Source: Oscillospiraceae bacterium
Lineage (GTDB): Bacteria; Bacillota; Clostridia; Oscillospirales; Acutalibacteraceae
Reading direction: 5' to 3'
Length of the DNA stretch: 64,000 nucleotides
Assembly: GCA_015066405.1 (NCBI GenBank)
Contig: SVOM01000005.1
Span: forward strand, 1-64,000
Part shown: one piece after another, positions 58,493 through 64,000 of the stretch
Layout: every line of letters starts with the position of its first letter
Position numbering within the stretch: position 1 is the stretch's first letter
Translations under genes and position numbers: made by a program
Notes under the pieces: model-generated
Databases searched by the model: none
Told to the model about the DNA's origin: nothing
What the model saw: only the letters and a program-made list of their open reading frames with translations

Positions 58493-59208
58493 AAAAAGAG
58501 CCACTCGGGCGAAACTATTTTATAAATGTAAGCGAAAATCATAAATTCGGCACCGATGCGGTATTACTGGCTGATTTTTGCGGCGCCACTGCTCGAGATA
58601 AATATATTGATCTTGGCACAGGCTGCGGAATTATCCCGTTTTTGCTACTGCGGGATGGCAAAACAAAAACGAGTATCGGCATTGATATAAGTAAAGAGGC
58701 CGTTTATCTTGCCAATCTTACAAAGCAGGAGCTAAAGCTCGATAATTTTACCGCAATTAACGCCGATTTAAACGATTTAAAGGGCAAGGTGGAATTTGGT
58801 TGCCACACCCTTATAACCTGCAACCCGCCCTACAAGGCAAATGGTGCGGGACTGCAAAACCCCGAGGAAAAGCACCGAGTTGCACGGCACGAGGTTATGT
58901 GTACGCTTGAGGACATCGTAAAGGTGTCAAGCCGCCTTTTGCAAACATCGGGTCGGCTTTGTATGTGCCACCGCCCCGAAAGATTAGCCGAGCTTATGCA
59001 CCTGATGCGCGAGAATAAATTGGAGCCGAAGCGGCTTCGCACAGTGCATCAGCGTGCGGGAGAAGAGCCGTGGCTTATACTAATTGAAGCCAAAAAATGC
59101 GCTAATACGGGGCTTCGTATTGCGCCCCCGCTTTATGTGGAGGAAAACGGCGACTGGTCGAGCGAAATGAAACAAATTTACGGCAGTTACAAGGAGGCGT
59201 ATTTATAA
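58474..59208 (+). CDS. tRNA1(Val) (adenine(37)-N6)-methyltransferase-like (TrmN6/YabB type)
   Basis: FGTDAVLLADF; DLGTGCGIIPFLL; ITCNPPYK. Confidence 0.88.
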   Translation: MEQNKLKKEPLGRNYFINVSENHKFGTDAVLLADFCGATARDKYIDLGTGCGIIPFLLLRDGKTKTSIGIDISKEAVYLANLTKQELKLDNFTAINADLNDLKGKVEFGCHTLITCNPPYKANGAGLQNPEEKHRVARHEVMCTLEDIVKVSSRLLQTSGRLCMCHRPERLAELMHLMRENKLEPKRLRTVHQRAGEEPWLILIEAKKCANTGLRIAPPLYVEENGDWSSEMKQIYGSYKEAYL

Positions 59209-60029
59209 TGAGTGGCAAGCTTTATATTGTGGGTACGCCTATCGGTAATTTGTCCGATATGTCGCCGCGCGCTGTAGAGACACTTGCAAAGGTTGATTTT
59301 ATCGCGGCGGAGGATACCAGAGTTACTGTAAAACTGCTTAATCATTTTGAAATCAAAAAACCGATGATTTCTTATTTTGAACATAACAAAGCGGCAAAGG
59401 GAGAGGTAATTATCGACCGCATTTTAGCGGGGGAAAATTGTGCGATTGTAACCGATGCGGGTATGCCTGCCATTTCCGACCCCGGAGAAGAGCTTGTCCG
59501 TTTAGCGCATCAAAAGGGTGTAGCGGTCGAGTCGGTCCCGGGACCGAGTGCGGTAATCACGGCGCTCGCAATTTCGGGTATGCCAAGCGGTAGATTTTGT
59601 TTTGAGGGCTTTTTGTCGGTTAACAAGCAAAGCCGCAAGCAACATCTTGATGAAATAAAAAATGAAAAGCGCACCCTTATTTTCTATGAGGCACCGCATA
59701 AATTATTGGCAACACTAAAGGATATGGCCGCCGTTTTAGGCGACCGCCCCATAGCCATTGTAAAGGAACTTACAAAGCTTCACGAAGCGGTGCTGAAAAC
59801 AACGCTTTATCAAGCAGTAGAATTTTTTACCGAAAATGCGCCTAAGGGCGAGTATGTTTTGGTTATTGGCGGAAAAGCAGAAGAAAACACCAAAGAATAC
59901 ACCTTAGCCGATGCTGTTTTGGTTGCCAAAAAGCTAATTGAGGAGGGTATGTCCACCGCCGCCGCCGCCAAGGAAGCGGCAGCAGTTTCGGGCATTAAAA
60001 AAGGCGATATTTATAAAGAGCTTATTTAG
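59208..60029 (+). CDS. rsmI: 16S rRNA (cytidine(1402)-2'-O)-methyltransferase
   Basis: LYIVGTPIGNLSDMSPRAVETLAKVDFIAAEDTR; SVPGPSAVITAL. Confidence 0.97.
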   Translation: MSGKLYIVGTPIGNLSDMSPRAVETLAKVDFIAAEDTRVTVKLLNHFEIKKPMISYFEHNKAAKGEVIIDRILAGENCAIVTDAGMPAISDPGEELVRLAHQKGVAVESVPGPSAVITALAISGMPSGRFCFEGFLSVNKQSRKQHLDEIKNEKRTLIFYEAPHKLLATLKDMAAVLGDRPIAIVKELTKLHEAVLKTTLYQAVEFFTENAPKGEYVLVIGGKAEENTKEYTLADAVLVAKKLIEEGMSTAAAAKEAAAVSGIKKGDIYKELI

Positions 60030-60969
60030 TTTTGAGTGCACAGCCTTTATAGTACCACGCTAAAATTTCACTAAAGGTACTGCCCTGCTTTGCCATATAT
60101 TCGGCACCGCACTGGCTCATTCCAACGCCGTGGCCGTAGCCGCGCACGGTAAATACAAAGGTGTTATCGGAGAGCCTTACATCAAAGTTGGCCGAGCGAA
60201 GCTTAAGCGCCTTGCGAAATTCTCCACCCGTGAGGGTTTTATTGCCAACGGCAATAGTTTTAACACCACCCGAAGAAGAGCGTGTGATTTTTCCGATAAA
60301 TTCGGCGGCATTTTGCGGCAGTGTGCAAATTTCCGAAAAAGCGGCTTTAAAATCATCAACCGATATTTTTTGCTCGGTTAAATAATCGGGAGATAGTAGG
60401 TCTCCCATACTTTCGGTTTCAACAAGATAGGGCAGTTTGTTGCCCCAAACAGTCTCACACGATTCGGTTTTACCCGAAGAAATTGCGTGGTATGCCGCAA
60501 AAATGGGCTTGTTATCGTAGCTTATATATATGCCCTCGGTGGCATTTAGGCAGTCGTTTAATTTTTTCTCATATTCGGCCGCCTTATCGCCCCATTTTTC
60601 GCTTATTTCGGCCTTTGTGAGATACGCTTGGTCAACCGATGAATCGGTGGTTATATCGTATTTTTCCTTTTTGTTTTTCTCGGTTTTATAAAGTGCGTAG
60701 GTGTAAGCCGCAACCGATTGCGCTTTTATGGTTTCGGGCTCTGAGCTTAATGATATTTCGGCGGCAACCACACCGAAAAGATAATCGCGCATATCCATTT
60801 TTTCGGTTTGTCCCGTTTTAGAATTCAAAACGGTTATTTGGTCGCTTACCTCCACGGGTGGCGGGGTAACAAGGGGCGTATCTGTCTTTTCGGGAGCCAA
60901 GCTTAAAAGCGGCAAGGTGAGCATTAAGATTATCAAAACTGCGGCAGTAACTAAATAAAAATTTTTCAT
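60022..60969 (-). CDS. spoIID: Stage II sporulation protein D
   Basis: MDMRDYLFGVVAAEISLSSEPETIKAQSVAAYTYAL; RGYGHGVGMSQCGAEYMA. Confidence 0.94.
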   Translation of the reverse strand: MKNFYLVTAAVLIILMLTLPLLSLAPEKTDTPLVTPPPVEVSDQITVLNSKTGQTEKMDMRDYLFGVVAAEISLSSEPETIKAQSVAAYTYALYKTEKNKKEKYDITTDSSVDQAYLTKAEISEKWGDKAAEYEKKLNDCLNATEGIYISYDNKPIFAAYHAISSGKTESCETVWGNKLPYLVETESMGDLLSPDYLTEQKISVDDFKAAFSEICTLPQNAAEFIGKITRSSSGGVKTIAVGNKTLTGGEFRKALKLRSANFDVRLSDNTFVFTVRGYGHGVGMSQCGAEYMAKQGSTFSEILAWYYKGCALKTK

Positions 60970-61055
60970 TTTTCATATTTCCTTAATATTTTATTGTATA
61001 ATAATGTATATGAGATAGATTATTAAAAAATTATAAAAACAGAGAGTGGGTTAAA

Positions 61056-61889
61056 ATGAGAATTGGACTTAAAAAAATAATTCCGTTATTTGTGGTTTCC
61101 ACCGTGTGCGCTGTGCTTTTGCGTGTACTGCAAATAACATATATTACCGAGACCAAAACAGGCTTTTTTATCAAGGAGTTTGAAACACTCGGCAATATAA
61201 TCACAATAGGTATATGTCTAATAGCGGCAGTTTGTGTTATCTATGCCGCCCTTTATAAAAACAGAGAAATTTATCCCGTAACGGTTACAAAGCCGTTTGG
61301 CATTATACATTTCTTCTTGGCCGCCGCAATTATTTATGAGTCGCTTTTTTCTCCCGTTTCCCACGCCATACATACATGGCAAATACTTTTACAAATAATA
61401 TTCGGTTTGCTTTCCGCCCTTGTTTTTATCTATCGCGGTTACAACGCCTTTACCGGCGGCAAAACGCCACCCATAACAATGGTGGCACACATCGTTTTTT
61501 GGCTTATTCGTGTGATAATCGTATTTTCTTCCTATATTTCGGTTTCCACAATAGCCGAAAACGTGTTTGAGATGGCGGCGATTTGCACGGCGCTTGTGTT
61601 CTTTTTAAATGCGGGTGCTTACGAAAACGAAATTGACCCCGAGCGCATAAAGAAGCGCCTTTTCCCATCCGCTATTTGTGCCGCTATAATGGGCGCTGTT
61701 TATTCGGTAGCGCAACTGGTGGTAATAATATCGGGTAAATCGAGCATCTTGCACACCCAAAATGCAACACTCATTACAAACGCAGTGTTAGTGATTTATG
61801 TTTTATTCTATACAGTGCTTATGTTTAAAAAGCCTAAAGAAGAGTTGCCAACAGAAACGGCAGAGCAGTTAGATATGTTTGAAGATTAA
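61056..61889 (+). CDS. Hypothetical multi-TM membrane protein
   Basis: 277 aa, ~7-8 hydrophobic segments; family not recognised. Confidence 0.6.
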   Translation: MRIGLKKIIPLFVVSTVCAVLLRVLQITYITETKTGFFIKEFETLGNIITIGICLIAAVCVIYAALYKNREIYPVTVTKPFGIIHFFLAAAIIYESLFSPVSHAIHTWQILLQIIFGLLSALVFIYRGYNAFTGGKTPPITMVAHIVFWLIRVIIVFSSYISVSTIAENVFEMAAICTALVFFLNAGAYENEIDPERIKKRLFPSAICAAIMGAVYSVAQLVVIISGKSSILHTQNATLITNAVLVIYVLFYTVLMFKKPKEELPTETAEQLDMFED

Positions 61890-61894
61890 TAATA

Positions 61895-61938
61895 AAAAGC
61901 CAAAGACCGCAGGGTAAAACCTGCGGTCTTTGGCTTTT
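61895..61938 (+). terminator. Long terminator hairpin AAAAGCCAAAGACCGCAGG-gtaaaa-CCTGCGGTCTTTGGCTTTT
   Basis: 19-bp near-perfect stem. Confidence 0.85.
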
Positions 61939-62018
61939 GGGGATATGGGGATATGGGGAAAGGAGAAATTAACACGGCGATATGGAGATGGATTTATCGC
62001 CGTATGCCCCTTGAGGCA

Positions 62019-62849
62019 TCAACAAATTTTTAGCTGTGAAGATGTATCTTCAGGTGGAGAATCTTTGGCAATTCTTATCTTATACTCTATATAATCGCGC
62101 CGTTCGGTGCGCTCTTGCTTGGCATTTATGCCTGCGTTTACCATGGTTTCAACAAGTCTTGTTAAACTGTTGCCAAAAATTCTTATATCTCCGATTGCCG
62201 ACTTTTTATCGCCTGCTTTATCGGTGCTTTTTTCATTTTCGCCGCTTAAATACCTATCTATATACGCTTCACTTTGTGATAATGTCAGTCCGTTTGCAAT
62301 TATATAATCGAGCACCTGCTCTTGTCGGTTTTCGGGAACTCGCAGCAGTGCTCTTGCGTGGCGTTCGGTAAGTCTGGCACCCACAATTCTGCGGCGGATG
62401 TTTTCGCTAAGGCGCAAAATACGTAGCTTGTTAGATAGGGTTGACTGCGCAATGCCAAGCCGTGCGGCAACATCACAGTGAGAAAGCCCGTATTCATTTA
62501 TAAGTCGCGCGATACCTGCCGCTTCTTCAAAAACGCTCAAATCACACCTTTGCAAATTTTCGATTACCGAGTAAAAGCCAGAGGTCATTTCATCGGCATT
62601 GTATACTATGCAGGGCACCCTTTTCATACCTGCCATTTTAGCGGCACGAAGGCGGCGCTCGCCTGCTATCAGTATGTAGCCCGCACCGTGTCGTCTAACC
62701 GACAGCGGCTGTATTATGCCGTTTTCCTTAATGCTGTCTTTAAGCCTGCAAAGCTCAAAATCATCAAAATGCTTGCGCGGCTGTTTTTCATCGGGGAATA
62801 TATCTTCAACCTTTATGTTTTTAAGTTGTCTTGTATCAATTTTAAGCAC
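62019..62849 (-). CDS. noc: ParB/Noc family nucleoid occlusion protein
   Basis: DIFPDEKQPRKHFDD, LIAGERRLRAAKMAG, VIENLQRCDLSVFEEA; next to rsmG. Confidence 0.88.
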   Translation of the reverse strand: MLKIDTRQLKNIKVEDIFPDEKQPRKHFDDFELCRLKDSIKENGIIQPLSVRRHGAGYILIAGERRLRAAKMAGMKRVPCIVYNADEMTSGFYSVIENLQRCDLSVFEEAAGIARLINEYGLSHCDVAARLGIAQSTLSNKLRILRLSENIRRRIVGARLTERHARALLRVPENRQEQVLDYIIANGLTLSQSEAYIDRYLSGENEKSTDKAGDKKSAIGDIRIFGNSLTRLVETMVNAGINAKQERTERRDYIEYKIRIAKDSPPEDTSSQLKIC

Positions 62850-62953
62850 CGTGTGTTCACCTGCCCTGTGTCTAAATTATAAGGCGGGCACACTTAAAAA
62901 ATCAAGAAAAACAGGTCGGGCAAAAACGACAGGGAAATACAAAAACAGCCGCA

Positions 62954-63670
62954 TTATAACGGCTGTTTTGATATTTTTGCTGATATTCTCGGATATTTTG
63001 GCGGAGTTTGCGATATCTTTTTTGTGATTACAAAGTTTCTTTCATCATTTGTGGGCAATTTTTCGCATATAATTTTGGGCTTTTCGCCACCGAGCACGGC
63101 AAGTGCCTTTTGTGCGGCGGCCAATTCTTCTTCGGCCGCAGGGCCTTTCATTGCCACAAACTGTCCACCCACCTTTACAAAGGGCAAGCAGTATTCATAT
63201 AACACATTAAGTCGCGCAACGGCCCTCGCTGTAGCGATATCGTACTGCTCGCGAAATTCCGCTTTTTTGCCCGCTTCCTCGGCTCTTGCGTGTACTGTTT
63301 TTGCGCTCAAATTAAGTTTTTCTAACACATCGTTTAAGAAAACAAGGCGTTTGTTAAGCCCATCAAGTAGCGTCAAATCAATATCTTCACGCATTATTTT
63401 AAGCACAACACCGGGGAAACCCGCCCCCGTGCCGACATCTATAACCTTTGCGTTTTGTGGAATGTCATTGTGCTTTAAAAAGAGAATGCAGTCAAGAAAA
63501 TGCTTTATAACAACTTCCGCGGGGTCGGTAATGGCGGTTAGATTGATTTTCTCGTTCCACTCGAGCAATAGGTTGCCGTAGAGGTTGAGTTTCTGGGCCT
63601 TGTTGGGTGTTATTTCGGCACCGAAACTTTTGCAAACATCAAAAATTTTATCTATTGGGAATTCTATCAT
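62954..63670 (-). CDS. rsmG: 16S rRNA (guanine(527)-N7)-methyltransferase
   Basis: WNEKINLTAITDPAEVVIKHFLDCI; VIDVGTGAGFPGVVLKI. Confidence 0.97.
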   Translation of the reverse strand: MIEFPIDKIFDVCKSFGAEITPNKAQKLNLYGNLLLEWNEKINLTAITDPAEVVIKHFLDCILFLKHNDIPQNAKVIDVGTGAGFPGVVLKIMREDIDLTLLDGLNKRLVFLNDVLEKLNLSAKTVHARAEEAGKKAEFREQYDIATARAVARLNVLYEYCLPFVKVGGQFVAMKGPAAEEELAAAQKALAVLGGEKPKIICEKLPTNDERNFVITKKISQTPPKYPRISAKISKQPL

Positions 63671-64000
63671 TTGCTTTTCTCCTGTCGCAATCGTTCAAGA
63701 TAGATTATAAGCACCGAAATATCGGCCGGGGAAACACCCGAAATACGCGATGCCTGTCCTATATTTTTGGGCTTTACGCGGTTGAGCTTTTCCTTGGCTT
63801 CAAGTCGCAGTCCCGTTATATCATCATAGCTTATGTTTTCGGGAATTTTTTGGTTTTCAAGCCGCAGCATTTCCTCAACCTGCGCTAACTGCCGCGTTAT
63901 ATAGCCCTCGTATTTAATTTCGGTTTCAACCTTTTCGGCAACGCTGTCGGGAAGCGAGGGGCGCGCCTTATCAAAGGGCGCTAAAACCGCGTAATTCAGC
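63667..64000 (-). CDS. mnmG: tRNA uridine-5-carboxymethylaminomethyl modification enzyme MnmG, C-terminal part (runs off the window)
   Basis: YEGYITRQLAQVEEMLRLENQKIPENISYDDITGLRLEAKEKLNRVKPKNIGQASRISGVSPADISVLIIYL. Confidence 0.95.
   Translation of the reverse strand, partial: LNYAVLAPFDKARPSLPDSVAEKVETEIKYEGYITRQLAQVEEMLRLENQKIPENISYDDITGLRLEAKEKLNRVKPKNIGQASRISGVSPADISVLIIYLERLRQEKSK

Noticed and set aside
61970-62018. Hairpins CGGCGATA...TATCGCCG and ATGCC...GGCAT downstream of noc as a regulatory RNA
   Set aside because: Most simply a terminator region for the minus-strand noc gene; no further conserved feature seen.
62019-62849. Second ParB-family gene as a plasmid-type partition remnant
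   Set aside because: Its position beside rsmG-mnmG and its length are typical of chromosomal noc.

Overview
Chromosomal origin-proximal window from an endospore-forming, low-to-mid GC Firmicute/Clostridia-type bacterium (lineage inferred from gene content only). It carries the 5' part of a 16S rRNA gene (minus strand, left edge); pnp-rpsO; zapA-U32; rsmA; parAB with a cluster of parS sites; spo genes (spoVAE-like, spoVB-like, spoIIID, spoIID); the canonical dnaA-dnaN-yaaA-recF-remB-gyrB-gyrA block with a candidate oriC between dnaA and dnaN; tRNA-Arg(ACG), tRNA-Met(CAT) and tRNA-Glu(TTC); a Gld-like ABC operon; a two-component operon; prmC-recA-recX-rimO-pgsA; a T-box-controlled cysE-cysS operon; and noc-rsmG-mnmG (partial) at the right edge. 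Most of the window is ordinary housekeeping DNA. The strongest unexplained signal is at about 35.5-37.3 kb. There a family of ~100-140 nt two-hairpin elements sits around tRNA genes. Its linker sequences are conserved while the hairpin stems differ by compensatory changes. One copy interrupts a degraded duplicate of tRNA-Arg, and another lies inverted ~1 kb away. Other points of interest: parS palindromes fused to or overlapping terminators, DnaA boxes upstream of the rRNA promoter, a DnaA-trio-like tract, and a probable ACG start codon. All calls were made by eye from the sequence and the supplied ORF track; no database search was run.
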